A stretch of 11,994 nt of DNA from Desulfovibrionaceae bacterium UBA930. Its GTDB lineage: Bacteria; Desulfobacterota; Desulfovibrionia; Desulfovibrionales; Desulfovibrionaceae. The DNA lies in assembly GCA_002293605.1 (NCBI GenBank), contig DBDO01000240.1:1-11994 (forward strand). Direction: 5' to 3'. Under the pieces are notes generated by a model. That model worked only from the letters and a program-made list of their open reading frames with translations, made no database searches and was not told the origin of the DNA. Every line of letters starts with the position of its first letter. Positions within the stretch are counted from its first letter, which is position 1. This document shows positions 1-8,514 of this stretch, piece after piece. The translations under genes and the position numbers were made by a program.

Positions 1-3000
1 TGCCGTTCGGGTCATCTTGCCTTACCAGTTCGCTGGCCGGTCCCTGCATGTACCAGTCGTAGCTGATGTCGCTATCCTTATTATTATGATAGCGTTCCGG
101 ATTGCCGGGCTCGTAGCTTTCCGGGTCGGCGTAGGCAGCGCTAAAATTGCCGGGCCGCAGGGCCACCACGGGTCTTGCGTCCGCATTGCCGCTGCCGTCG
201 GAATCGCCGAAATCATGAATGGTCACGGTGATGCGGCCATCGGCTTTCTGTTCCACTGTCCAACTGTACCTGCCAGCCTCGTCAGCGCCGCTTGCGAATA
301 TCAGCGCATCGCCTATTCTCAGCGCGCAGCTTGCGGGATCAAAGCTAATTGCCACCACATCGGGCTCGGCGGACACATATTTTTCCAGAGCGGCATCTGG
401 CGTATACGCGTTCTTGGCGGGCTCATCAGAGAGCGCGTTCTCGTCCAGTATCCATCTATGGTACTGGAAGCTAAGTACTGCATCGCCGCCCGTGCCGTTT
501 TCAAAGGCAGCGGTGTGCGTGACCTTAAGCTCGGGCTCTGGGGAGACGTAGCCCTCGCCAGGAGGAATCCAGTTGCCGAGCGTTGGAGGCGTTAGGCCCC
601 CGCCGCCGCTGCCGCCGACTGTCTCGACAGCAATGGCCACGTTGTTGTGCAGGGTTACTTCGCGGTCGCCGCCCGTTTGCTCAAGCTGGGCCTGCTCCAC
701 GGCCATGGCCCCGATACTGCGGCCTGCGTAAGAGTCCTTTGGCAACTGGTAGAGCGGCCCCGCTGCCGGGTCGAGCTCGATTTTGTAGTAGGCGTGGCCC
801 TCATGATAGAAGATATCGTACGCGCCATCGGCCCGCGTCTCGGGCGCTCTGCCGTTCACTGTGGGTACGTCTGACTCAAAGGGTTTGGCCTCTATGAGCG
901 CATAGCGCAGTTCGGAAGGATTCTCCTGACCGCTATCCGCATCCGGGAAGCTAAGGGTGATCCACGTATCGTCCGCTTGCACCACCGGCTGCTGGGCCAC
1001 GGCGTCCACAATAAGGGTGGCCGAAGCGTCAATGGCTATGGGTTCCTCGCCAACCCTTGCATCCCTCAGCGTGGCCTCCACCCTGACTGTGGCATCGCGC
1101 TCGTCCATGCTGGTGGAAACAAAGATAAAGATAGAGTTGCTGATGTTCCCGGCGGAAGTATCGTCTGCACGGCCTTGCTCATAGACTTTGTCCGCCGCGT
1201 CCGTCAGGCCCGTGCCGCTTTGCAGGGCCTGCATGATGATGTCCCTGATCGCAGGCGACAAATCTTTACCATCGCGGTAGGCGGCAAAGTCCTCCCGGCT
1301 GATGCCCTGATCCGCGAAATACGCGCTGTATTCAAAGGCATAGACCACGCCCGTGGGCTGGTTTTGCGCTGCGGGTTCGCAAGCAAGGCTGATATCCGTG
1401 GCCCTGCCGTCTCCCTTTGGCAGGTCAATGATAAGGAGGGAACCGCCCAGGATCGGCGCTTCAGCGCCCTTGCTGTGGGCCTCGGGCCTGTCGTTTTCAT
1501 ACACGAACTCTTCCTGAAAGCGCAGGCCTATGCCGTCCGGCTTCAGGTAGTGCACCTTGAGATCCACCTGATTCAGGGCCCGGTCGTTGATCGGGGTGAT
1601 GTTGTCCTGGGAAAGGCTGGGCACTTCATGGCTTATCGCGCCTATGGTGAAGGAGGTCGTGCCCGAGACCTTCTCGGGCGTGGACATGTTCACGGCAAGG
1701 GAGAGCGAACCCTCGCACTCCCCGATAAGCCCCTCGGGCAGCAGGAAGCTGTAGTAAGGCTTGCCGCTCATCATCAAAAAGACGGAGCCGGATTCGGGCG
1801 TGCAGGGCATGCTGGCCGGGGCGTGCTCAGTATTCGCATAGTGGAAGGTGGCTTTTGTGCCCGTTTCATCCAGCCTGATCGTGCCAAGCAGCTCGCCCCC
1901 TGCATCGCGAACGGCAATGCCCGTGATGCTGTAGCCTATCTGGGCCTGCACCAGCAGGGAATGGTGTTCCGAGCCGTCCCTGTAATCCTCGAAAGCGACA
2001 GAGGCTTCCAGCGCAATCTCGCCCTTGCCCTGCCAGAAGTAGGCCTTGTCATCCTCGTAGCCGCTCACAAGATCCGGGGCCTGGGCCACGGCGTCCACCG
2101 TAATTTCCAGGGGCTGTTCCCCATAGGTGGTAGCGGGGTCCGCGCCTGTGTCGGGCTTTGCCCCTGTGGTCCAGCTTTTGCTTGCGCCGGAAGCCGTATC
2201 CCTCACCGTGATATCGTAGCTGAGGGTGATATCCTTGTCGCTGTAGTTTGTGCCCGGGTTAAAGGCTATAAGGGCATTCGGGCCGAGATTGTCCAGTTGG
2301 ACCTGATAGACGCCCTCCGCATCCGGGCCTTGCAGGCTGTATGCCGTGCCGTCCACCCTGACTGTGGCCTGCCCGTATACCTCGGCGCCGTCTTCGGCCC
2401 TGAAGTACAGGGTGATCGTGGCGCTTTCGCCCTCCGCCATGCCGCCCAGTTTGATCAGCGCAGGCGCATCGTCCTCTGCGCCCACAAGCGTGCCGGAAGC
2501 GCCATGCTCCCGATGGGCGTTGGGCCTGAGGTTTTCATAGATGTGGGAGCGTTCCAGGCTGAGGCTCGGCGCGGAGGTAACCGTTTTTACTTCCACCGTG
2601 GCAGTTGTAAAGTCATAGGCCGCGTTGTTCGCACTATCCACTTCCCTGCCGGAAGTGGCGCTTTCCAGGGCCATGCCGCCGACCTTGAAGTCCACGCTGG
2701 CATCGCCGCTGTAGGCGCCGGGCAGAGTAAGGGATACATCCGTAGTAATCGCGCCGTCCGTGAGCTGCAGAAACTCGTTGGGCACGGGAATCTTGAAGTA
2801 GTAGCCTGTATTGGTGGGCAGGTTGTTATTATAGCTGTTGCTGTCCGTCAGCTTGCTGTTGTAGCTGGTGGACGAGCCTACATAATGGGTGCTGGTAATG
2901 GTGGCATTAAGGTATTTTCCATATACGCCGGACGAAGCCTGCTCTTCACCGTCCAGGCTGATGGAGGTAATTTTGCCCCCCTGGATGACCATGACCAGGC

Positions 3001-6000
3001 TATGATCCTTGCCCTGCATGTGTAAGGTCTGATCCGGGAAGCTGTTGTACTGGCTGCCGCTTGTGGCAATGTCCGCGTCTTTGCGCTCCAGCATGAGGAA
3101 GTGGCTTTCGGAGCCGTCCTTGTAGTCGTCAAACTGAATGCTGATATCTTTCAGCGTCACGACCCCGCCGGGCCGGGCCGCGCTGGTTCCGTCCTCATAG
3201 ACCACGTCTATTTTGCCGTTCTCGTCCGCGTCCGCAAAAGTCGTACGCGGCCGATCCGCCACCGCGTCCAGGCTCACCAGGGAAGAGCCCGTGTAGCTCT
3301 GGGTATTGCCGTCCCGCCCTTCGGCCACCACAGTGTAGGAAAGCCTGATGTCTCCATCCGCGTTATTCTGCGAGGGGCGGAAGAAGAAGTTGTCGTTTGT
3401 GTCGTTAAACTTGGCCGTATCCGTATAGCTGACAATGACCGTGACCGGATCGACGGGATTCTCGCCCGCAGTCACGGCCACAGCATAGTCGGCCGAGGGC
3501 TTGTAGATAAAGTCGCCGTCAGCCGGGTTGTAGGTGAAGGTGATGCTGTTGAAGTGATCCTCCGAGGAACTTAAGCTCAGTTGCACCTTGGCCGCATAGC
3601 TGCCGCTTGCAATGGCTTCGCCGCTTTCAGCGTTCACCAGACCGGCAGGGAGCTGGCCGTAGCCGTAGCTGGGCGTGGGCGGATAGGCCGTTGCCCTATG
3701 CTGCCCGGCGTCATTATCTTCCGGGGCCCAGCCTGTTTTGACGGTCAGCGGGGAAGTCACAAAATCCACGCTCAGGGCGCTGCTCGCCCCTATGGTAATG
3801 GCCGTGTTGTTAACAGTTGAGTCATCCGTATCAGAAATCTTTTCCACCGCCATGCCGCCGGTGCGGATCTCGTATGTGATATCGGCATTCACCGCTGGCG
3901 TGTTCAGCGTGAACGTGCCGCTGGCCTTGCCGTCCACAAGCTTGTCCGTTGGCACGGCAAAGCGCGCATAGCTAGCGCCACCATAGCTGACGGTGCCTGC
4001 CGGGGCGTAGCCCTCTTTCGAAACTATCATGCCCGCAGTCCAGCCCGAAAGCAGTTCCACCAACAGGTAACACTGCTCGGAGCCGTCAAGATCGGAAAAG
4101 CTGGCTTCAGCCGTGAGGCTAAAGGCAAAGCTTTGCGCCGTATGCTTGGGCGTGTAGGTGGTCGTTTCAAAACCGGAGCCCGAACTCCAACTTTCACTTG
4201 AGCTGTTATGCGCTGTGCCCCCGCTGAAGGATTCCATGCTGTCGGCCGCGTAGCCCTTCACGTCCGTGGGCTTATCCGCCACCGCGTCCACAATCATCTC
4301 GCCGATATTGCTTTGCAGCACCGCGCTTTCGCCCGTGCCCCTGGATTCTACGGGCACGCTCGCTCTGATATTCGTGAGATTGTAGTCGTCATGCGGCGGC
4401 GGGTTGTAGCGAAGCTGCACATTGTGCACGCTGTCTGCCGCGCCAAAGTCATCGGCATCGATAACTACCCGGTAACTGCCGTCCTCATTTTTCTCAATGG
4501 CATACTTCGTGCTTTGCTGGACAGTATTCTTGAAAATGCTGAACGAGGCATCCTTGCTCAAATCGGCCTCGCCCGCGTAGTTGAAGGTCAGCACCACCGC
4601 CTTGCCGGCGGATACATCGAGGTATTCGCCGGATGCAGCGCCATCCTTGCCGATATGCAGCGTGATAAGCCCATCGTTCGTCGTTGAGCCCGTAGCCGCG
4701 CCCACTGCTTTGGCATGGTCTTCGTAGGCTGTGGTAGTTTTGAGGGTAAGGACGGAATCCAGGGTATTGACCACAAGGCTCACGTCTTTCACATCAACGG
4801 CAATATTGTTGCCATAGTCGTATTCATGGCCGCTCTTTTCTCCCAGAACCTCCTCAACCATGGTGCCGACTTTGAGGTTGTGCTTCTCGTCCGCGCCGAT
4901 GCCCTTTGCCGGGGCCTTAATGCTCACGGTGTAGCCGTCCGGGCCGGGTGTTTTTCCGGTCACCTCAAAGCGGAAATAGGTGATGCCCTTGTAGGCATAC
5001 TCTTCTCCGCCTTCCGCGGTCCAGCCTTCACCGGGCTTTTGCACCAGGATGTAGTGCTGCTCGGAGCTATCGCCATCCTTGAACTCGGCCTTGACCGTAA
5101 GGCTCACGGCTTCGCCGCTTTTGCCGCTATGGGCCGTGTTGTCGCCGGCATAGTCCGGGGCGGAGATCTTCTCTACCGCGGCCAGATCCGCCACTGCGTC
5201 CACCACAATGGTGGTGGAGCCGCGAACCTCGAACTTGCCATCCGCGTTTTCAAGCTGCACGCGGTAGTACAGGCTGATGTCCTCATCGGAATAGGCGCTT
5301 GCGGGCCTAAAGGTCAGTTTGGAGAGCTGGGAGAAATTATCCTTGGAAATGGCAATTTCCCAGAGGCCCGTGTCCGGATTGAGAGCGCCCCCATCCTCCA
5401 CATGGAAGCTGCCGTTATATAAAAGCGAGCCCTTGCTCTTGTCATAGGCAAAGACCACCCAGGTGACTTTATCCGCCCCCACGCCAAAATCTATGGTGAC
5501 CGGAGCGCCGATGGCGCCGTATGAGGCCGGGTCAATCGCCTCGCTATCAAAGCTGTGCCCGCTGCCCGCCTGGAATTTATCAGGGTTGCGGTCTTCAGAG
5601 ACCCAGCCGCTTTTCAGGGTCACGGCCTGGGAAAGCCAGGCCAGGTCAATGCTGCTTTCGGCAAGACCAAGGGCGATATTGTTGCCTCTATCGTATTCCC
5701 CGCCTGCGAGCTCTTGTTCCTCGCTGCGGGCAAAGACGCGCAGCTTGCTGCCGTCTGCGTCAGGGCTTATTTCCAGCCTGAGGGTGTAGGAACCCTCGGC
5801 AGAGAGCCCCGCGCCCACCGTGCCTTGCGCGACCACATAGTACGAAGCGCCTGTTTTCGGGTCCACCCAGCTATCCAGTTCCGTGCCGTCCGCCTTCAGG
5901 GCCTTGACGCCCTCGCGCTGTTCCAGCAGCACCATGCCGCTTTCCGAGCCGTCCCGATCGAAAAAGCTGACCTCCACCTTGACTGTGGCCTCAATGGGGG

Positions 6001-8089
6001 TTTCGTTATCCGCCCTGGAAACAAACCAGCCCGCCTTGCCGTCCACAAGCGCGGCCTCGCCCTTGGAGGCGTCCACGATAAAGCGATCTTCGCCGTTCTG
6101 GTCCTTCTCCGTCACGGCTTCCAACTCGCCCGCCCGCAGCCAGGCCTGATCAGCCACGGCATCGATAACAATGGAAGAGCTGCCGCTATAGGAGGCTGTC
6201 GCGCCCGCGCTGTTCTCCACGGTCACGCTGTAGCGCAGGGAGAGGTCGGAGTCATCGTAGTAGGAGGCCGCATAGGGCGGGGGCATGGAGCTATCGCCGG
6301 GGCCGGGCCGGAAGACCAGGCCCAGGGCGTCCAGGTTGGTGACCGTGCTGCCCCCTGTGACGGTGATGGTCCAGCTATCAGATGCGCTGTCGTAGGAAAA
6401 ATTGTAGGCCGGGTCTGTGCCGATGCTGCCGCCCTGGCTCAGGGGAACAAAAAGGCCCCCGGAAGTATAGCCGATGCTGCCGCGCGCGGCGTCCGCGCTC
6501 AGGCTTACCTGGGTGATAAATTCATTGCCCGCACCATTGATGCTGATGTGGATGGGCGCAGCGCCCCCGGCTGTGGCGGCGCTCTCCTCTCCCCCATAGG
6601 CATGGGAGAGCTCCGGGCCTGTGCCAAAGGCCTTATTCAGATGTTTGGCGGGATTTGCGCCTTCCGAAGCCCAGCCCGTTTGCACGCTCAAGCTGGAATT
6701 GATGACATCCACAGTAAAGGACAGGGGCTCGTCATGGATGAGCACGGAGAGGTTGTTGTCCAGGCTCAGTTCCGCATCCCCTGGCTGATCCTCGGCCATA
6801 GCCCCGGTGCGCAGGGAATAGCCCGTATCAACAGCGCTGCGCGGGGCTGCAAGGCTGACCGCTATAACCGCCCTGCCGCCATTCGCCGCAAGCAGGGCGT
6901 TATCCACCGGAATCTGGAAATAGCGCACGCCCTCCACAAGGGTGGTGGCATAGGGGCCGCTGAAGCCGGGCAGGGCTTCCACAAGCACGAAGTGCGCTTC
7001 CGAACCATCGCTGTAGTCCGAAAAAGAGGCCGTGACCTCAAGGCTCACGCTGACCGCGCCCTCGTCCTCCCCGGCGCTGACGCTGTAGACTGTGCTTTCC
7101 AGGCCTTTCACAAGGCTTTGCTCCTGCTGCACGCTCGCGCTCATGTGGTGCTGGCTGCTGCCGTCATCCGTCAGCGCAGCGCCCAGATCAAAGGGCCTGT
7201 CCGCCACGGCGTCCACAATAACGTCCACGACCTGCTCAAGCAGCAGCACCTGCCCGCCCCGGACGAATTCCACGGCGGTGTTGAAGCTGAAATCCGCATC
7301 GCTGTCGCGCGGCGGAATAAGGTAAACGCCGGGGCCGGAAAAATCCTCCATGCCGAACACATAGGAGGGGCCTTCAGGCAGGGCCGCAACGCCAAGGGCC
7401 GGATCGCCGAGGAAAAGCCGCGTGCCTTCCGGGAAGCCGGAAAGGGTGATCGCCCCAAGGCCGGTCCCGATGCCGGGTTCCGGCGTGAAATGTATGCGCG
7501 CCGCCAGAATATCATCCTGCCCCCCGGCCCGGTGCTGGTTTGGCGCTCCGTCTTCAAAGGCATTGCTTCCGGAGCCGGAAGTGACGGTGAAACCATAGAG
7601 GCCGGTGGGCATCTCCAGCCTGCCAATCGCGTCAAGCGCCGTTTCTGTGGTCCGGTCCCAGTAGTCGGTGCCGAGCATGCCGTATTTGTCCACCCCGGTC
7701 ATGAGCGTGCCGGGGTCATCGGCGTAGCTCGTGCCCCCGCCCGAAGGGCTCCCGGCGCCAGGGCCGGCCGCAGTGGTCATATCAAGCGCACTGCCCTGGA
7801 AAAAGTCGGCGCTGGCCACTTCCGTGCCGTCCGGCAGGCGCAAGGTGGGCAGACTTTGATCGCCCACGGCGAAAAAGCCGGTAAGGGTTACCTTGCCGCC
7901 GCCGTCCAGATCAAAAACCAGATTGTTGTCCTGCCGGGTCGCTGTGGCCCCGGAAGGGTCAAAGGCAAGGTCGAGTATGCCGCCCGGCGAAGAGGGCACA
8001 GAGGCTTCGGCCCCCTTTTCGGGCTGCGGCACACGCACTGTCTGACCGGAACGTACACGCTGTTCTGCACTAAGGTTTGCTTGACTCAT
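1..8089 (-). CDS. Giant repetitive T1SS-type adhesin (N-terminal 2,696 residues; C-terminus beyond left edge)
   Basis: One minus-strand frame runs from ATG at 8089 to the window edge without a stop; seven widely spaced VDAVA-type motifs all fall in this frame, so I see no frameshift. A strong Shine-Dalgarno site precedes the ATG. The N-terminus has no Sec signal or membrane segment. Residues 55-97 (NNLVFDLDGGGKVTLTGFF, then a LRLPDG motif) resemble the start domain of type I secreted giant adhesins. A Gly/Ser-rich linker lies near 108-123. Then come about seven composite modules of 300-390 residues, each with an (F/Y)-E-D/N...H motif, a DGSE motif, a G(A/G)MA...NN motif and a (V/I)DAVAD motif. 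DGSE and SGFPEGT-like strings are typical of T1SS-143/VCBS-like Ig-fold repeats of biofilm adhesins. The sequence is acidic with very few cysteines, as expected of an extracellular Ca-binding stalk. RTX nonapeptides and the secretion signal would be C-terminal and are not visible. Role in attachment or biofilm is inferred. Confidence 0.85.
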   Translation of the reverse strand, partial: MSQANLSAEQRVRSGQTVRVPQPEKGAEASVPSSPGGILDLAFDPSGATATRQDNNLVFDLDGGGKVTLTGFFAVGDQSLPTLRLPDGTEVASADFFQGSALDMTTAAGPGAGSPSGGGTSYADDPGTLMTGVDKYGMLGTDYWDRTTETALDAIGRLEMPTGLYGFTVTSGSGSNAFEDGAPNQHRAGGQDDILAARIHFTPEPGIGTGLGAITLSGFPEGTRLFLGDPALGVAALPEGPSYVFGMEDFSGPGVYLIPPRDSDADFSFNTAVEFVRGGQVLLLEQVVDVIVDAVADRPFDLGAALTDDGSSQHHMSASVQQEQSLVKGLESTVYSVSAGEDEGAVSVSLEVTASFSDYSDGSEAHFVLVEALPGFSGPYATTLVEGVRYFQIPVDNALLAANGGRAVIAVSLAAPRSAVDTGYSLRTGAMAEDQPGDAELSLDNNLSVLIHDEPLSFTVDVINSSLSVQTGWASEGANPAKHLNKAFGTGPELSHAYGGEESAATAGGAAPIHISINGAGNEFITQVSLSADAARGSIGYTSGGLFVPLSQGGSIGTDPAYNFSYDSASDSWTITVTGGSTVTNLDALGLVFRPGPGDSSMPPPYAASYYDDSDLSLRYSVTVENSAGATASYSGSSSIVIDAVADQAWLRAGELEAVTEKDQNGEDRFIVDASKGEAALVDGKAGWFVSRADNETPIEATVKVEVSFFDRDGSESGMVLLEQREGVKALKADGTELDSWVDPKTGASYYVVAQGTVGAGLSAEGSYTLRLEISPDADGSKLRVFARSEEQELAGGEYDRGNNIALGLAESSIDLAWLSQAVTLKSGWVSEDRNPDKFQAGSGHSFDSEAIDPASYGAIGAPVTIDFGVGADKVTWVVFAYDKSKGSLLYNGSFHVEDGGALNPDTGLWEIAISKDNFSQLSKLTFRPASAYSDEDISLYYRVQLENADGKFEVRGSTTIVVDAVADLAAVEKISAPDYAGDNTAHSGKSGEAVSLTVKAEFKDGDSSEQHYILVQKPGEGWTAEGGEEYAYKGITYFRFEVTGKTPGPDGYTVSIKAPAKGIGADEKHNLKVGTMVEEVLGEKSGHEYDYGNNIAVDVKDVSLVVNTLDSVLTLKTTTAYEDHAKAVGAATGSTTNDGLITLHIGKDGAASGEYLDVSAGKAVVLTFNYAGEADLSKDASFSIFKNTVQQSTKYAIEKNEDGSYRVVIDADDFGAADSVHNVQLRYNPPPHDDYNLTNIRASVPVESRGTGESAVLQSNIGEMIVDAVADKPTDVKGYAADSMESFSGGTAHNSSSESWSSGSGFETTTYTPKHTAQSFAFSLTAEASFSDLDGSEQCYLLVELLSGWTAGMIVSKEGYAPAGTVSYGGASYARFAVPTDKLVDGKASGTFTLNTPAVNADITYEIRTGGMAVEKISDTDDSTVNNTAITIGASSALSVDFVTSPLTVKTGWAPEDNDAGQHRATAYPPTPSYGYGQLPAGLVNAESGEAIASGSYAAKVQLSLSSSEDHFNSITFTYNPADGDFIYKPSADYAVAVTAGENPVDPVTVIVSYTDTAKFNDTNDNFFFRPSQNNADGDIRLSYTVVAEGRDGNTQSYTGSSLVSLDAVADRPRTTFADADENGKIDVVYEDGTSAARPGGVVTLKDISIQFDDYKDGSESHFLMLERKDADIATSGSQYNSFPDQTLHMQGKDHSLVMVIQGGKITSISLDGEEQASSGVYGKYLNATITSTHYVGSSTSYNSKLTDSNSYNNNLPTNTGYYFKIPVPNEFLQLTDGAITTDVSLTLPGAYSGDASVDFKVGGMALESATSGREVDSANNAAYDFTTATVEVKTVTSAPSLSLERSHIYENLRPNAHREHGASGTLVGAEDDAPALIKLGGMAEGESATITLYFRAEDGAEVYGQATVRVDGTAYSLQGPDAEGVYQVQLDNLGPNALIAFNPGTNYSDKDITLSYDITVRDTASGASKSWTTGAKPDTGADPATTYGEQPLEITVDAVAQAPDLVSGYEDDKAYFWQGKGEIALEASVAFEDYRDGSEHHSLLVQAQIGYSITGIAVRDAGGELLGTIRLDETGTKATFHYANTEHAPASMPCTPESGSVFLMMSGKPYYSFLLPEGLIGECEGSLSLAVNMSTPEKVSGTTSFTIGAISHEVPSLSQDNITPINDRALNQVDLKVHYLKPDGIGLRFQEEFVYENDRPEAHSKGAEAPILGGSLLIIDLPKGDGRATDISLACEPAAQNQPTGVVYAFEYSAYFADQGISREDFAAYRDGKDLSPAIRDIIMQALQSGTGLTDAADKVYEQGRADDTSAGNISNSIFIFVSTSMDERDATVRVEATLRDARVGEEPIAIDASATLIVDAVAQQPVVQADDTWITLSFPDADSGQENPSELRYALIEAKPFESDVPTVNGRAPETRADGAYDIFYHEGHAYYKIELDPAAGPLYQLPKDSYAGRSIGAMAVEQAQLEQTGGDREVTLHNNVAIAVETVGGSGGGGLTPPTLGNWIPPGEGYVSPEPELKVTHTAAFENGTGGDAVLSFQYHRWILDENALSDEPAKNAYTPDAALEKYVSAEPDVVAISFDPASCALRIGDALIFASGADEAGRYSWTVEQKADGRITVTIHDFGDSDGSGNADARPVVALRPGNFSAAYADPESYEPGNPERYHNNKDSDISYDWYMQGPASELVRQDDPNG
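871..7600 (-). repeat. Array of about seven composite 300-390 residue modules in the adhesin
   Basis: The Asp of the (V/I)DAVA motif falls at residues of about 293, 643, 964, 1268, 1608, 1999 and 2362 (DNA near 7213, 6163, 5200, 4288, 3268, 2095 and 1006), giving steps of 350, 321, 304, 340, 391 and 363 residues. After each comes a D-x-DGSE-x-H motif followed by a hydrophobic strand (LVE, LVQ). Next is a G(A/G)MA(V/L)E...NN stretch, then a (K/Q)(T/S)GW-x-x-ED or (F/Y)EN-x-x-P-x-A/K-H motif. An incomplete first unit begins near residue 150. DNA for the DGSE segment stays visibly similar (a 'gagccgtc' core on the + strand near 1970, 3111, 4075 and 5950), which shows ancestral duplication followed by divergence. 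The last two DAVA copies end in AQ instead of AD. Confidence 0.8.
7798..8089 (-). other. N-terminal cytoplasm-to-surface start domain of the adhesin
   Basis: Residues 1-97 of the giant protein differ from the repeats that follow. After a polar, unstructured first 35 residues there is a short beta-rich unit: NNLVFDLDGGGKVTLTGFF (55-73), then a proline-led LRLPDG motif ending in ADFF (about 80-97). This pattern, a hydrophobic strand, a turn, 'GFF', then 'LPDG', is common at the start of giant type I secreted adhesins (BapA-prefix or LapA retention-like units). In those families it helps hold the protein at the outer membrane. The resemblance is from memory of the family pattern; the retention role is inference. 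Confidence 0.5.
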
Positions 8090-8096
8090 GGCATCA

Positions 8097-8104
8097 TCCT
8101 TCCT
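8097..8104 (-). promoter_or_regulatory. Ribosome binding site of the adhesin gene
   Basis: Read on the minus strand, AAGGAAGG lies 7 bases before the ATG at 8089. This fixes the start. Two further ATGs at 8097 and 8094 are out of frame, and both reach the TGA that overlaps the adhesin ATG. Confidence 0.75.
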
Positions 8105-8127
8105 TTTCTTCTTTGAAAATCCCCAAA

Positions 8128-8160
8128 GGATCCGCCTGCAAAAAGCAAGGACGCGGATCC
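8128..8160 (-). promoter_or_regulatory. Inverted repeat in the adhesin 5' leader
   Basis: GGATCCGC (8128-8135) and GCGGATCC (8153-8160) form a perfect 8-base-pair stem with a 17-base loop, inside which TGC/GCA can close a smaller A5 loop (8137-8147). No run of T follows on the minus strand, so it is unlikely to be a terminator. It sits about 39-71 bases upstream of the adhesin ATG and could fold in the mRNA leader. Confidence 0.4.
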
Positions 8161-8188
8161 CCCTGTTCAGGGCAGTCGCAAAAGCGGA

Positions 8189-8217
8189 GGTATAGCAGTC
8201 TGAAGCTGAACTGTCTC
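8189..8217 (-). promoter_or_regulatory. Candidate sigma70 promoter for the adhesin gene
   Basis: On the minus strand GAGACA (8217-8212, four of six to TTGACA) is followed after 17 bases by TATACC (8194-8189) with an extended TGC just before it (8197-8195). Transcription would start near 8182, giving a leader of about 93 bases that contains the 8128-8160 hairpin. Found by eye; other AT-rich sites upstream could serve instead. Confidence 0.35.
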
Positions 8218-8329
8218 GAAACGCGGCCAGCAAACATTCCCGCCGCACGCAAGGCGCACTGCACGCAGGTGTTTACTTTCCCCGGCCTTTGTTCCGGATG
8301 AAGTAGTCGTTCTCAAGCCCCCAAAATGC

Positions 8330-8460
8330 GATAAACAATACAACTACATGCGCATAACGCTTACACTTTTCCTATATAGCTCTTTTCTTATATACACCAT
8401 AAGAAAACAAATTGGAATAAAAAAAAGCCTTCTGGTGAAAAAAAATTTCGCCAATACCCG
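8330..8460. other. A/T-rich island in the divergent intergenic region
   Basis: In otherwise GC-rich DNA this stretch is strikingly A/T-rich. It has two TATATA hexamers (8373-8378, 8389-8394), A runs at 8404-8407, 8419-8426 and 8438-8445, and the palindrome ATGCGCAT (8348-8355). No coding sequence is convincing here. It lies upstream of both the adhesin and carD and is a likely site for nucleoid proteins or an additional promoter. No -35/-10 pair inside it reaches a convincing match. The remaining intergenic stretch at 8218-8329 shows nothing I can name. Confidence 0.4.
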
Positions 8461-8514
8461 AAACTGTTGACAATGCGGGCAGGAGGGGCCTCTGCCGAAG
8501 CCCGCGCGAAGCGC

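Noticed and set aside
8086..8097. Mini open frame ATG-ATG-CCA-TGA overlapping the adhesin start
   Set aside because: Four codons out of frame, caused by ATGs that overlap the Shine-Dalgarno region; most likely chance.
5555..8116. An 853-codon plus-strand open frame, with others at 977-3025 (682 codons), 4715-5422 and 4208-4687, inside the adhesin region
   Set aside because: All are codon-aligned antisense shadows of the minus-strand adhesin. They stay open because the gene avoids TTA, CTA and TCA codons. Their translations have no known domain, start signal or strand-rich pattern, whereas the minus frame has ordered repeats and a Shine-Dalgarno site.
8245..8267. Direct repeat GCACGCA at 8245-8251 and 8261-8267
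   Set aside because: Two 7-base copies 16 bases apart are compatible with chance in GC-rich DNA.
8467..8472. Perfect TTGACA as a -35 element
   Set aside because: The sequence 16-18 bases downstream is GC-rich with no -10 match on the plus strand.
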